Shown: piece after piece, positions 11,701 to 24,359 of the stretch
Numbering within the stretch: the first letter of the stretch is position 1
Layout: the number at the start of each line of letters is the position of its first letter
DNA from: Gordionus sp. m RMFG-2023
Lineage: Eukaryota > Nematomorpha > Gordioida > Chordodea > Parachordodidae
Length of the DNA: 64,000 bases
Assembly (NCBI RefSeq): GCF_954871325.1
Contig: NC_088775.1
Coordinates: forward strand, 5,505,475 to 5,569,474
Direction of reading: 5' to 3'
Notes under the pieces: generated by a model
What the model was told of the DNA's origin: nothing
Databases searched by the model: none
What the model saw: the letters and a program-made list of their open reading frames with translations, nothing else
Made by a program: the position numbers and the translations under genes

Positions 11701-14700
11701 GTACTTTAGGTGCCGGTATATACGTGGTTGCAGGAAAAGTGGCTAAAGAAGTAGCGGGACCTGCCGTAATATTTTCATTTCTCATTGCCGCCATAGCATC
11801 GGTTTTCGCGGGTTATTATTATTTTTCTTTCCTCAAATATTCTACATATATTACAATAATGATTAATGAAAAAAAAATATAAAAATTTGTACGAATATTA
11901 ATTTTGGTCAGGTTTGTGTTACGCCGAATTCGGTTCAAGAGTGCCAAAGACGGGTTCGGCTTACGTTTATAGTTATGTAACCGTGGGAGAAATATGGGCT
12001 TTTGTTATTGGTTGGACTCTTATACTCGAATACATGATTGGTAAGTAATTATTGTTTTTTTCAGGTATATAATCTAAATAAAAAACAAAGATTTTGTTTT
12101 ATATCTCTTCTTTTATTACATTTTACATTATTTACAATTTGACTAATAGGCGCTGCAAGTGTAGCTAGAGCCTGGAGCGCTACCTTAGATGGAATGGCTC
12201 ATAAAAAGATATCTACGGCCTTGACAAAGCTAGTTCCACTTAACATACCTCAATTGTCGCCGTTTCCTGACTTTTTAGCATTGGGGATCACCATTTTTTC
12301 TACCCGTGATAATTACATTCAATTTAACTTTTAACATAATTATTTTATAAATGTAGAAGTGGTCTCAGCAGGGCACATCGTGCAGGATTTTGTAAAAAAT
12401 CCTAATGAAGTTGTCTAGCGAAAGTTATTAAATAATGTCTCAAAGGGTTGTTAGTTGTATACAATTAATTTGTCCCAAAAGGTCCAAACACCTTGTTGCC
12501 ATCTATGAGCAAAATCTCCAAGCTTACATAATATTATTTTGGCTAAAATTTTCTCTATTTTTTAAATGTTATATTAATCCTCTTTTTGGAGAAAAATATA
12601 TATCCTAAATAAAAAATGAAAAACCATTGACAAATAATGTTAAATATACCAGGTTCATTCTAAATAAATTACTTATTACTTCACAGCCCTATATAAACTG
12701 GTTGCTTTCGGTACTTTTTGAAATATAATTGGATATTTTTTTTAATTAAAAAAAAATGCCTTCTTGCATGATAAAATAGATTTAGTCTTAATAATATTTA
12801 TAAAAAAAAATTATTTCCTAAGCCGTTTTATAACATGCCCCGCGAAAGGCTAAAGAGTACCCCGGATGTTTTTTCAAAATTCCTCAAATTTCATTTAAAT
12901 TTTTTTATAACCCATCAATTACTACCCCATTTCCTCCCACTTAAAATTGAGTTGAAGGTACGCTTGGCCCGATGTGCCCCGGTCTATATATCCAAGTTTT
13001 TGAAATGGTAACAAAGAAAGTAATTTATATTTTAAAAAATAAATTTTCAAGTGATATTGATAGTCGGTGTAAAGAGTTCCTCACGCTTTAACAATATATT
13101 TACAATGCTCAATATATTGGTGGTCTTATTCGTTATCGTGTCCGGCGTCATCAAGGGCAACATTTCTAATTGGAAGATTGATACCGAGGTTTCTAACATT
13201 TTATCTTCCAACATTCTAACATCTAAGAATCTATCATCTAACATACTATCATTTATCATTTTACTGAACATTTTATTATCTACTAATCCATTCAATTACG
13301 ATTCCATATTATTTTAACTTAACTAAAAAGAATGATTATGCAATTTTTTTAAAAAACCAAATCTAACATAAATATTTATGAAATTCTTTCTGAAAAAATA
13401 ATGTACAAACTTCACTTATTGCCAGCTCGTGAACTCACTGAATACCACTGAAACTCTATCAAGGAATCAAGACTTGGGAATTGGCGGTTTCTTCCCATTT
13501 GGATTCGCGGGTGTTTTAAGTGGAGCTGCCACATGCTTTTACGCCTTCATAGGGTTTGACGCTATCGCTACCACAGGTTAATATACATATTTTTTATAAA
13601 TTTTCTTTATAGAGATGAATCATTATATAAAAGGAAATTAATGAAAGTTTCAAAATAATCATTACTATTTGACATTTGACTTCCATTCCGTAATTTCAAG
13701 ATTTATAACAAATTTAATCCCATTTATAAATAAATAAATATTTCCGGTTATAGGGGAAGGGGGAATCAAATACTAAAATACCTCAAGCACGACAGTCTGG
13801 CCTTTTAAAATTTTATTCCCAAACTGGTACACCATTTTATTTTCTCGCCAACATTACTATAAAAACCTTTCACCATTAAATCATTATCGCACTTGTTTCC
13901 TTCCATCACACTTGCCTTCTGACCGACTAATTAATCACTACTAAAACTATATTACACAGGAGAAGAAGTGAAAAATCCTCAAAGAACCATTCCGATCAGT
14001 ATAATCCTAGCGCTACTTTGTTGTTTTCTGGCTTATGTTGGGATATCAGCAAGCTTAACGCTAATGGTTCCTTATTACGATCTCGATCCTACCATCCCCA
14101 TTCCTTCCGCATTTTCCTACATCAAATGGAATCAAGTGGAAATTCTTGTTTCCATTGGAACCATGTGTGGCCTATCTACCAGGTACCTCATATAAATCGT
14201 TACTATTTACGTATTTAGCCGATGTGTGTTTACACTAGAAGTTTTCAATAGGAGGGTGTGGGCGAGCGGGTTAAGTATTTTTTAAATGGGGGGCTAAATA
14301 ATTTATTTTTAATTGATGGGCGGAAAACCTGCTCATGCAGACCTTTAGTGTTAATCCTTATTTTCTCAGTGCCCGAAAAAGTAGTAAAAGGGCAAGGGAA
14401 ACCAACATAGCAACATAAGTTTGTATATAATTAAATAGTAAATAACTAAATGAAAAAATATCCCCTACATCCTCAAAAAAAAAATAAATCCAAAATAAAA
14501 TTACCTTTCTCATACCCCACCTCCTCTCAATTTAATAATTTTTATACCCTTATTCGACCTCCTTCCTTGTAATAGAAGTCCCTTGGGTAAACTTACATCT
14601 TAGAAACTAAATAAAATGAATTTAATTTATAATTAATAACATCTGATTAATATTATATATCAGATAGCAGTAAATATTCTCCCCAAATTCAATGCTTCCC

Positions 14701-17700
14701 CCCAAAAAAGTAATGTTAGCAAATATTTATTTTCAATTCCCAATACTATAATTTTAACGACTCCACCACCGAATGCGATCCGTAAAATATTATTTGTTTA
14801 ATACTATTAAAGTCTAATGGGATCCATGCTTCCATTACCTCGTGTTATCTATGCTATGGCTAGCGATGGTCTTATATTCAGGAGATTTGCCAAAGTGAGT
14901 CCCAAGCTTAAAACGCCGATACTAGCCACCATATGTTCCGGTATTTTTGCAGGTTGATCACTTTTATATCATTATAACAATAAATATATATTATTTAACT
15001 ATATATATATAGAAAAGAATTAAGTGTAATATCCATCAAAGTATTACGTATCACAAGAAGTAATAAAATACAGTTTAATTTAAGAAAATTGATAGCTCCA
15101 AGATATATAAAGAGCGGCGTCGTCTTTAGGAGGAGAAAGAAAAAAAAATTTCCTAATTATTAGGAGAGATCGAATTAATAAAACAAATATAAATAGCCTT
15201 AAGAATTGCAATTTCGATCCAAGACATCATGGAGCTCCCTAGAAATTTTCCTGATTTGGCCGCCGACGTCCTTAAAAAAAATTATGAGCCAAAATCCCCA
15301 TAGGTTGTCATAGTGTAGCAAATGATCGGTACGAGTATGGAATTAGAAGAATCAGCGCTGTATTAGGGCGATCTTAAAGTTTTTCAGCTCTGTTCAGGGC
15401 CATTTGTTATAATTAGGAGAGGAGTTCGTGTCCAGATGAGAGAACAATCCCATATTAGAAATTTTCCTTGTGATGATGGAATTCGTGTGATTTCATGAGG
15501 ACGCCTACCATCGGGAAAGCGATCAGAAGACTCCAATAAGGTAGAAAAATCAGCGGATCTAAGTGCAAGAGATTGGGATTACGATAGCAATTTAAAGAAT
15601 TCAGCGCCATAAGCCCCTGCCCCAAAACCTGATTCCCAGAAATTGAAGATTACGAAATGATAATATACTTTAATATTACATTATATATTTGTTAATATTG
15701 AAAAAAAATAAAAATTATCTTCCAAAATTTGTATCGCCTTCAAAATCTATTTAAATTTCCGTGCTGATTATCATAGTGTTCTATATGCACTTTTTTCAAA
15801 ATGCATTTTTTTTTGGATAAATGAATATCCATTATCAGCACTAAAAATATTAATATATACTATTTAGAATAATCCTTTATTTGAATTAATGCATTGTGAT
15901 CTGCTATCAAAAATAGTTTTAAAAAAATATTTTTTTAAATATAATAATTTACATTTTTAGGTGTTTTTCGAACAAAAAAAAAATCTAATCGGGTGTTTTG
16001 TGAAAATTTATTGTAAAAAAATATTTAAATTCCAAAAGATTTGAAATATGTTTTAAAATACGATAATTCATTATATTATTATAATATCTTAAAAAATAAT
16101 TTGAAATATTACATCTATTTTGAATAATTTTATCTTTATATACTTAGAAATCATTTCAAATATAAAATTAACCCTAGAGGCAATAGGCATTATCGACTAT
16201 TTTTTATTTCAATTTTCCTTTACATGATAAAAGGGCTAGAAGATATTATAAATGAAAGCTAAGTATATTAATTATTTATTTTGCGATGAATAAGATAATT
16301 AATTTTTTATTTTTTCTATTTTGTAATTTAAAAATTATTTTTAAAATTTTCTTAGTAATTTGTTATGAATGACATCTTGTAATTATATATTTTCGATTAA
16401 TTTAATTTTAATAAATATTTAATTTTTGGATAAGGTCAAATATGATATTCTTTTTAAATTTTTGCCTAATTTCAAAAAAAAAATATACCTTTTTTGTACA
16501 ACCTAGGAGTCATGGCGCTGCTATTTGATTTAAAAGATTTGGTTGATATGATGTCCCTTGGAACTCTTTTAGCTTATACTTTAGTAGCGATTTGCATCTT
16601 ATTACTTAGGTACCAATTGATTTATGTTAGATTAATTTATAGAGAATATGTATAAATTTGCATCGGAATAATTTTACAACTATATACTCAAATATAATTA
16701 ATAAGGCGCTCTCTTTAAACTGCACAAAAGATTATTTAAACAAGTCTAAGTGTGGTATATTTTGTATTAATAGATATCGGCCTAGTGAATCATCATGCGA
16801 ATCGACACTATCGCCGCTTATACCCGTAAACGAGTAAAATAAATTTAAAATTATGTGTATCTAAATTTGTATTTTATATTACAACAATCCTGTGTTTAAA
16901 ATCATTATTATTATTAAAAATTAAGATATCTTTCTGTGTAAAGGAGACCCGGGTTAGTAGGCGCAAGAGATTTGTCAATTTGGTGGATTTCATATTAAAA
17001 CTACAAGGCCGTGTTCTGACTTATATTATTTTCGAAACTTATTTCTAGTTACACTAGTTCTTTTCAGATTTTAAAACTAAGGCACCCTTTAAGAGTGTAC
17101 TAAATCTAAATTCTTCCGGTTTATTCTATTAAGAGTAAACAATATAAACGGCTTATAGAAAGCTAGCCAGGAACACGGCTTAAGTGTTTAGAAATTTTCA
17201 ATTTATTTCTAAAAATACCATTTTGTAAAAAAAAATCGTGCTATTAAGTGGTATTTTTTTTTTCAAAGTTTGAAAATTATCAAATGAAAACTATACGAAA
17301 AGTTGGGGAAAGTTTTCAGAATCAAATATCATGTTTAAATATTTTTTTTTAGAAATTGATGTTAGAGGTTAGCGCGGGCTTAATTTTCTATACAGTGTAT
17401 TTTTTAACCCGACCCGCCCGCTCACGAAAGACAATATTTTGATCACACCCGTCACGCTCAAAAATTCAGTCTGTTTTTAAATTTCTCAAAACTCTATTGC
17501 TAACTTATGAGCTTTTTTTGAATTTATCAGTTTTTTATTTCTTTATTTCCTATTAATAATAAACGAAATAAATATATACTATTTTATAAATAATTTATTT
17601 TAAAATAAATAAGAGGAAGAATGACCATATTTTTTTTTATTTCCATTGTGTTCGCCTTTCCTCTAATAAGCGTTTGGCTATAGTAGAAATAATTTTTCGC

Positions 17701-20700
17701 TGGAGACCGAACTTGCTGGGGCTAAACTCAATGTAGGAAATGAATTTCTAGCTTCCAAAACTTCCATATATTTTATATTGTTATTAATCTTTTAACTTCA
17801 TCCTCACAACTTTTGTCGGTATAAAAATTCTCTAAGTGTTTTTTTTTTATGTGGGCAGGATGAATTAGAAAAGTTAAATGTGGTAGTTGGCTTTGTCTTA
17901 TGCATATAGTCGAATTTTATTAGAATCATTGTCTGTTAAAAACTTAAGACCTTTACAATTTGGATGAATTAAACCTTCCTTTTATATTGGCTGCATAATA
18001 AATCTTTCCTTTAAAAGAGATATTGTCTTGTTTCTTAAGGTTTTGATTATTGCTGTATCACCTTCTGAAGGTTGATATAATTTCATTAATTTTTGTTTCC
18101 ATAAATGAGATTTATTTAAAAAGGGGTGAAAATCTGCTCAGATTACTTGAGTATTCTTCGATAGTTGATAAAAAAAATAACTAATTAGTGTATGATATAA
18201 ATTTATATCAATGGTCGATAATCTTAATTATGGTTTGTTAAGCAGGTCTTCATCATATGATTTTAAGAAACTTTGTATCATGATAATACAGAGTTCCAAC
18301 TCATTATAATATATTGCTTAATGGAATGGCTCAGCTTGCTGTTTGCTGCATATTGCTTAAAATGTTTCACTATCTTCTTTACACCATTTATACTTAAACT
18401 ATTTCAGATAAGCAATTATCAAAAATATCTTTATATTATTTAATATATATGGCATGAACATGGTATCCTTTCATCATCGAATGCAACTTATTTTCAATAA
18501 ATTTTAAACAGCATGTATAAAGGTCATTGAATCAATTATATTTTAGATTTGTAGATAAATATGCGAAAATTTAAACAATAAGTTATTAATATGTTAAATT
18601 TTCCTCTTATTTTGACCGATAATTTTTAGTGGAAATGATTAGAATATAGTAAAGATAAATAAAAAAAATACAAATACCAAATTTCTATTGCTGAAATAGA
18701 GTTGAGAGACTTTAAATTATTTTTTTGGTCAATTAAAATTTTATAAGATCTGGGGAAAAATGTTGTTTATTATAAAATGGGTAATATTTTTTGTTTTTCA
18801 AAAAAAATTTTTTTTTAAAAAAGTATTAAATAAAATTAGAAAATATATATTTTATAAAATTGCAAATTTATATAAAAATTAAAATTTCCGTGATTCACGG
18901 GAAATATATGTTCACGGCCATCACGCCGGTCAAAAATATCGGGAAGGCCAGTCACGCCTTATAATTTATAATTTATTTCACACTACCGCCGTGATCCATC
19001 GTGTCATGCGTAATAAAGGAGTAGTAGAAAAAATCAGGTTTTAATAGATAAAAAATATATAATAATATAAATTGATATACAATTATTAGAAAAAACAAAA
19101 AAAATTAATATTGTCATTATTTTAACATTTTTATATGAATATTTAATTAGTAAGTAAAGTTCAACATTTTCTTTACCTCTTATAAATCATAATAAAACTT
19201 AATAACGATTCGACAAGGCCCCAGATTGGTATTACGCAAGCTAAATCCATTTTTGATAAAATCTAATTCCGAGATAAAAAGTAACAGAATATTAGAAAAA
19301 ATATGTTACTATAATAGGTAAAGGGTTTAAATATTTACGGAGCTCTTTCCCTTACATACATAATTGTACATAATATATTTTCATGATATAATTGCGAGAT
19401 ATTGTATCTATACACGTGTATAAACTTGTCTATTTTAGATTCATTTTATCCAAAGATAATTCCGTAGAAAAGTTAGATTTCAATGTTGATCGGGAAAATA
19501 ATATGGTAGATGATTTACAAAGTGGCGCAAACGGACCAACTTGGAAACAACTTTTTCTTGCAGGAGGAAAAGTTTCAGATTTATCTTCCAAAATCGTGAC
19601 CATTTTAACCGTACTTGCGTGTTAGTCATTTTTTTTCCATAAACAATTAAATACATTACATGATCATGAAAGTATAATCTCGTTAAGTGGACTCAATGAG
19701 GATAGAAAATTTTATTTATCGGACATTATGGAACAGCAAAAAATAAATAAAACTCAAACAAAGTTATTTTCCTGCTAATTTTCACAAAAAGTTATAATTA
19801 ATTCTTTTAATATTAAAATAAGTCATTTTTAAAAAGGGGAGAAAAATATTTTGAGGGGTTTTTTGGACTTCTGAGTACTCTGCTCTGCCCATTAAAAGAG
19901 TGAGTATTTTACTTTTAACAACGTTCAAAAATAAATGGTGAACGCTTATTTTACTATACTTTACAAATGATACATGAATAATTACCATTTCTGCATGCAT
20001 ATACTTACAATGTATTAAAGTGATAAAATCATATAATTTCCTACTCTTATACTTTTCTAAAAAACAAACAATTTTTTTTTATTAGCAAATATATATAGTG
20101 GCTTTTTTCTTTCAAACGTTCAAAAGGACCAGGGCCTAATCAAGAAATGTCTTCTTAAATGGAAGGGGGGCATGGGAGAGATTTCTCTTGATATTTCTAT
20201 TAAAATTGCACATTTTGTTATTCGACTGGAAATATTCAGATTTTATTATTTTTATTGTGAATAATCATATTAGAATATGAAATAGGTATGAATAAAATAT
20301 GCAATATAATATGGCAAAAATATTAATATTTGTTAAATGACTATATTACGTCATATTAAGCATAATTTTAGGTATAGTAATCATTATTCGTTACCCTCTT
20401 TAAAAAGTTTTAATGCCATGTAATGGACAGTATGTAATATAGGCTTTTAAAAGTAATTTTTGTAATAATAAGAGATACTTATAATTTATGAATTTACTTA
20501 TGTTATGTAAGATATATTTTATATTATTTTAAGTTATTTTTTAAAAAAAAAACACAGGTCTATCAATAACAGCATTTTGTATTATCCTGACGAGAGCTGA
20601 GAAACACGTATTTGAATTACAACCCGTGGCTATCATCCCCTTAGCCGTTCTTGGAACCGTCATTCTCATATCTTTTTGTTGCATTTCCATGTTACCGCAA

Positions 20701-21465
20701 AACAAAATGAAACTCAATTTTAAAGTAACTTTTATACCTTTGTGACATTGCTACAACGCTAGCTACTAATGACTATGGACTTGCACCAAAAAATAAAAAA
20801 CAAATTTATTTTTATAAAACTAAAATTTTTTTCTTGAGTTTTTTGTTTTGTTTTTGACTTGAGTATATTATTTTTGTTCCCGCTATTACTTTTTATTTAT
20901 TTCTTTTCCATTCTTTCTTAATATTCTCAATACATAAAATCATTTACCTTTTAGATAGAACATTTAATCATTCATAAAATCATAATCCTTTCTTGTATAA
21001 AATTTTATATATTTCAATATGTATAATGCATTTTTTTTTTTAAAAATTCTCTTTACTTATTATTTCTTAATTTAGGTTCCCTTGGTTCCTTTACTGCCTT
21101 TCTTGAGCATTTTTATTAACATTTACCTCATGATGAATCTGGGCGCCAATACATGGATTCGATTTGTGGTGTGGATGGCTCTGGGCCTTCTCATATACTT
21201 TCTTTACGGCATTCGCCACAGTTCAGAGCGACGCATGCCTCCTATGTTACTATCTGACGACCCCATCAGTGCAGATACAAATGACAACGATCGCAAGGAA
21301 AAGATCAAAATGTTGGCTCATCTTAACAAACTGAATACCAAATCGGACAACTATAGTTACGAGAATAATAATTTGGATTCTATTAGAGTGTCACCCAAGC
21401 AAGTCAGCAGGGTTGATACACAGTTAACGTTTGTTCCCTCTGAATTAGACATTAAAAATTTATAA
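8784..21465 (+). CDS. Cationic amino acid transporter, SLC7 CAT family (13 exons, complete)
   Basis: Exons: 8784-8979, 11692-11811, 11912-12040, 12150-12305, 13052-13188, 13426-13576, 13960-14182, 14813-14952, 16507-16609, 16774-16833, 19439-19620, 20558-20724, 21076-21465 (717 aa). All borders are GT-AG and every junction is in phase. Role from the family: Na+-independent uptake of arginine, lysine and ornithine across the plasma membrane. Visible: [14 protein letters not shown] before TM1; [12 protein letters not shown] (about 68-80); [23 protein letters not shown]-type [32 protein letters not shown] and [13 protein letters not shown] (about 296-308); [31 protein letters not shown]; the C-terminal [20 protein letters not shown]. 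About 14 membrane spans as in CAT1-3. The N-terminus is some 40 residues longer than vertebrate CAT1 and Ser/Lys/Cys-rich; ATG 8784 is the first usable Met. The ring of conserved motifs suggests a working gene. Which CAT paralogue is unclear. Confidence 0.95.
9817..10041. mobile_element. Palindromic hAT-type MITE, copy A (transporter intron 1)
   Basis: It begins TAACGTTGTTCAACGGCTCG and ends GAGCCGGTTAACAACACTA. Flanks are ATCGAACC (9809-9816) and ATCGAACA (10042-10049), an 8-bp target duplication with one mismatch. The whole 225-bp unit is a near-palindrome: the interior halves (GCTAATTCAATATTTTAGCC and its mirror with AAAGTATTGAGTTAACCG) also pair. No coding capacity. Confidence 0.85.
10615..10837. 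mobile_element. Palindromic hAT-type MITE, copy B (transporter intron 1)
   Basis: The best preserved copy: starts TAGTGTTGTTAAAAGGCTCG, ends GAGCCGTTTAACAACACTA, 223 bp. Flanks GTTATGGT (10607-10614) and GTTAGGGT (10838-10845) are an 8-bp duplication with one mismatch. The interior motif GCCTAAGCCTCAAGATTTT faces AAAATCTTCAGGCATGGGT on the other half. Confidence 0.87.
11429..11556. mobile_element. Internally deleted copy F of the palindromic MITE (transporter intron 1)
   Basis: It begins TAGTATTGTTAAACGGCTCA and holds CCCCAAGCCTCAAGATTTTG and AAAATACTGAGTTAGCC, but the central part and the right terminus are missing, leaving about 128 bp. Confidence 0.6.
12442..12560. mobile_element. Very decayed fragment of the palindromic MITE (transporter intron 4)
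   Basis: GTTGTTAGTTGTATAC at the left and CATCTATGAGCAAAATCTCC then CTTACATAATATTATTTTGG match the interior of the family. The termini are not recognisable. Confidence 0.4.
13189..13290 (+). repeat. Degenerate ~14-bp tandem repeat at the start of transporter intron 5
   Basis: Immediately after the exon-5 donor the sequence cycles through variants of TCTAACAT(T/A)(C/T)TATCA for about 100 bp. The transporter frame stays open across the splice site through the array until a stop at 13315-13317, giving a Ser/Asn/Ile/Leu repeat ([14 protein letters not shown]). The opposite strand is also open. It probably lies in an intron, because exon 6 joins exon 5 in phase at 13188/13426 and matches the family. 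Confidence 0.6.
14235..14352. mobile_element. Short GC-richer inverted-repeat element or remnant (transporter intron 7)
   Basis: ACACTAGAAGTTTTC at the left and GCAGACCTTTAGTGT at the right can pair imperfectly, enclosing GC-rich GTGGGCGAGCGGGTTAAG and GGGCGGAAAACC. The form resembles a tiny hAT-type element; no matching target duplication is visible, so the type is tentative. Confidence 0.35.
15100..15660. other. GC-richer island inside transporter intron 8, unidentified
   Basis: Compared with its surroundings this stretch is clearly richer in G and C, with segments such as TTTGGCCGCCGACGTCC and ATCGGGAAAGCGATCAG. All six frames are broken by stops, and no family motif or terminal repeat is evident. 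It is probably the remnant of an inserted element or a retropseudogene of unknown source. Confidence 0.4.
17340..19010 (-). mobile_element. Decayed hAT transposon with transposase remnant (transporter intron 10)
   Basis: On the minus strand around 17640-17760 reads [13 protein letters not shown], the core of the hAT C-terminal dimerisation domain, followed by RKGEH. Upstream on that strand to about 18560 further interrupted protein-like sequence continues. GC-rich subterminal blocks occur on both sides (GACCCGCCCGCTCACG near 17400; GGCCATCACGCCGG near 18910). Many stops and frameshifts; not functional. Borders are approximate because no target duplication could be matched. Confidence 0.55.
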
Positions 21466-23268
21466 AACGTTTACTCAAAATATTACTTATAGCTCGCACC
21501 ATATCTTTATATCTTGACATATTATTCATTCACTAATATAAATATTTGTATATAAGTATTCTATTTTTGCCTACAACAACAATTATGAAATGCTGATCCT
21601 TTAAGAATAAAAAAAAATCGTATATGAACCTATTAAAATATTATTTTTTTCGACTAAAAATTATAATATATATATACCTTTTATTTTATCATAAAGTATC
21701 CTTTGGCAAACATGTAAACTGACTATTCTAGAAAAATTAGTATTAAAAAAAGATACTATATGTTTGAAGAAGAACACTCCCGAATGGAGAAAAAAATCTG
21801 TAAATAGGTATAAACTAGCGACATTAACCAATTATATTAAAATTAAATAAATAAATATACTTGTTTATTAAACAAAAGCTTTTGTAAAAAATAGCATTTG
21901 ATTATAGACCTTACATACTTAATAATTTTTTTTTTAAATAAATGCATTTTTTTAAATAATGTTTATTTATCGAATTTTATATTTTTAGAATTATGGTGTC
22001 TTTAATAATATGAGCTTAAATTAAATTAACTGAGTTATTGCTTCTGTTTTTTATGACGTCTTAAACATACCAACCTGTGCCTGGCCCTTTTTCCACTCCG
22101 TCTCTTATCCTTATCTTTTATTGCCTCAAGGTTGATAAATTCCATGACTTCTGGCTTAATAATACCAACCTGCTAGATTGTTCAATTAATGTATGGAAGG
22201 ACACTCTAAATAGAAATATTATATTTCCATTAGTTATTAACCACAAAATTATTTCTAACCCCTAATAGAAAACTATCACAGATATGTCATATAACCAGTC
22301 CGGCCTAATTAGATCGTATTACAAAACCTTCCTCTATTCTGATAGAGACCTTGGCAATTTCTTATCAGAGGAAAGATTAGGAGTTGGCAAAGGTTTACGA
22401 GCATAATGTGATGCAATCAAATTATATAGTTGTATAGATAGCAACACTTTGATCATCTCAAAGGAGAGGCATGGACTTAACAGTTTAAACAGTTACCGAT
22501 AACGACATAATACCAAATTAAACCGGATAATAAGTCACGTATATAGCAGGGCTAACAAACATCTTAGAACCTACAATTATCTCCAAATAAACATTTTCTC
22601 TTCTAAACTTATAAATTTAAAACACAATATATTTTGAATTTTTTTAAATAATAGCCACCGTGTAATTTACAAAATGTAAACCAATAATAGGTATAATTTA
22701 TAAAATACGGGCGAAATAATTAAATCTAGCAACAGCTGTTAACGTATATTTCAAAAAGTTTTATAGCCATGATATATCAGATATGGTTTTTTTGGCTATC
22801 GATTAATTTCATATCGTTTAAGCAACTCAAGCTTGCTATAAACGCATAGAAATTTGCTAAACAACGCTAAATATTCTATGAAAATGTAATAAAACCAGAG
22901 TTCCCAGACTTCCCGAATTTAGCGTAAATTTCCCACCTTTTTTAAAACTCATGATTAAGCTTAAATATGCCTTCTATTACCGACTTTTTACGATTTCTAT
23001 CGATTTTTTTTATAACAAAATCAAAATTAGTTTATAATTTCTGGAGAAAAGATAGTAATCGATTATGTCAGCTTTAGAAGCGAAAATGATCAAGCATATT
23101 AAATCTTGCAAAAATTTTAATATATAACAAAAATAAAATAAATTTATTCAATATTTTTGGCTGTATAATATTTCGTATAAATTTTATTTTTTTATGATTA
23201 AATTATCCTCTATTGCCTAAATTAATCTGGCAATCCTGAATAAGACACATTTTAATACATGTTAATAG
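21466..23268. other. Spacer after the transporter; broken protein-like stretch at 22060-22640
   Basis: AATAAA at 21606-21611 is a plausible poly(A) signal for the transporter. Between about 22060 and 22640 base composition is less extreme and broken frames read like former coding DNA (NTNLLDCSINVWKDTLNR; SKERHGLNSLNSYR), interrupted by stops. I cannot assign it to a gene or an element family. The decayed duplicate at 31480-32770 has only about 200 bp in the equivalent position, so much of this may be later insertion. Confidence 0.4.
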
Positions 23269-23412
23269 GTGACTTTCTTTCATATCTTGTCTTTATATCC
23301 ACTATTATTTATTGCCTTTACCACCGAAATATTCAGGGTACTTCAGGAAAAACTAGTCCCACTGGGATGCACTCAAGAAGACGCTTATAGTGATTCCTCA
23401 ATCAGCGACTAG
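23269..23412 (+). CDS. Candidate terminal exon of an unidentified membrane protein
   Basis: It follows an acceptor-like TTAATAG and runs 47 codons to TAG at 23410-23412. The translation has one hydrophobic span (FFHILSLYPLLFIAFTTEIF) and then a polar, acidic tail with Ser/Asp (TQEDAYSDSSISD), as in cytoplasmic C-termini of membrane proteins. Codon use is less AT-biased than in the surroundings. No upstream partner exon was found with confidence; the stretch at 22060-22640 is a weak candidate. It could also be a fragment. Confidence 0.3.
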   Translation: MTFFHILSLYPLLFIAFTTEIFRVLQEKLVPLGCTQEDAYSDSSISD

Positions 23413-24359
23413 CGATACGTGCCACTAGAAAAATAACTATTTTAATTGTAAATATTATAAGCTTAAGTGGGAGTGGTGATCAAAACAAAAAAAAATGCTG
23501 AATATCGATTCGTTCAACACTATCTTAGGTGGCCTATTTTACTTAAACCTTACTTTTAAGGGTTGTTATTTTTAATATTTAGTCTACAAGGTGAAAAATA
23601 TTTTAATTGAATACAATTTGATTTATTGATTTTGTAAAGGAGTAACATTACATTAACTAAAAGTATAAACATTTAATTGACAATAAATTCAAAATAAATA
23701 AATATATATGATTTATAATATTATTATTAGTGACAAACAATTATAATATATTAAAAGATTCAAATGAAATTCAAAATTTATAATATAAGGGAAATGACTA
23801 TATTGAAGAATAGCGTCCAATGTGTTAGTGAAACATGAATAATCTTGATTTAAGTTTTTGTTAAAAAATAGGAAACAAATTTGGGGATTATTTTAAAAAA
23901 AAAAAATTTGTAATTTCATTCATGAAAGAATTTTTGGCTAATAATCAAAAGAGATTTCTTACAAAAAAATATTTAGAATTTTGGGCAAAATTTATCCTGT
24001 GCCTGAGAATTCTCAAAAACCCTCATTATATAAAAATTTCATTTTTTTTTGATCTTTAGAGATCAAAACTTTAAAGAATTATTTTTAAGCTTGTAAAAGC
24101 ATGAAAATAAGTATGAAGGCTTGTTAAAAAAGTTCATATTTTTTTAATTTTAGATTATAATTTTGCTATTTATTATGATAATCCATGAATAGATAATCAT
24201 GATGGCCTAACTTTATAATTTCAAAATCAAACTGGATAAACTAGTAAAATAAGTTGATTTATATATCTAAATAACAATTTATTTATTAAATTTAAAATAA
24301 AAACAACTATGCTAAAAGTAGATTTTTCTTTTAAAAAGAGTGTTTTTTTGTTTGTTTGG

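Noticed and set aside
11600-11794. Minus-strand frame of 64 codons ending in a poly-Gly run
   Set aside because: The Gly run is a C homopolymer, and the rest is antisense to transporter exon 2 at 11692-11811.
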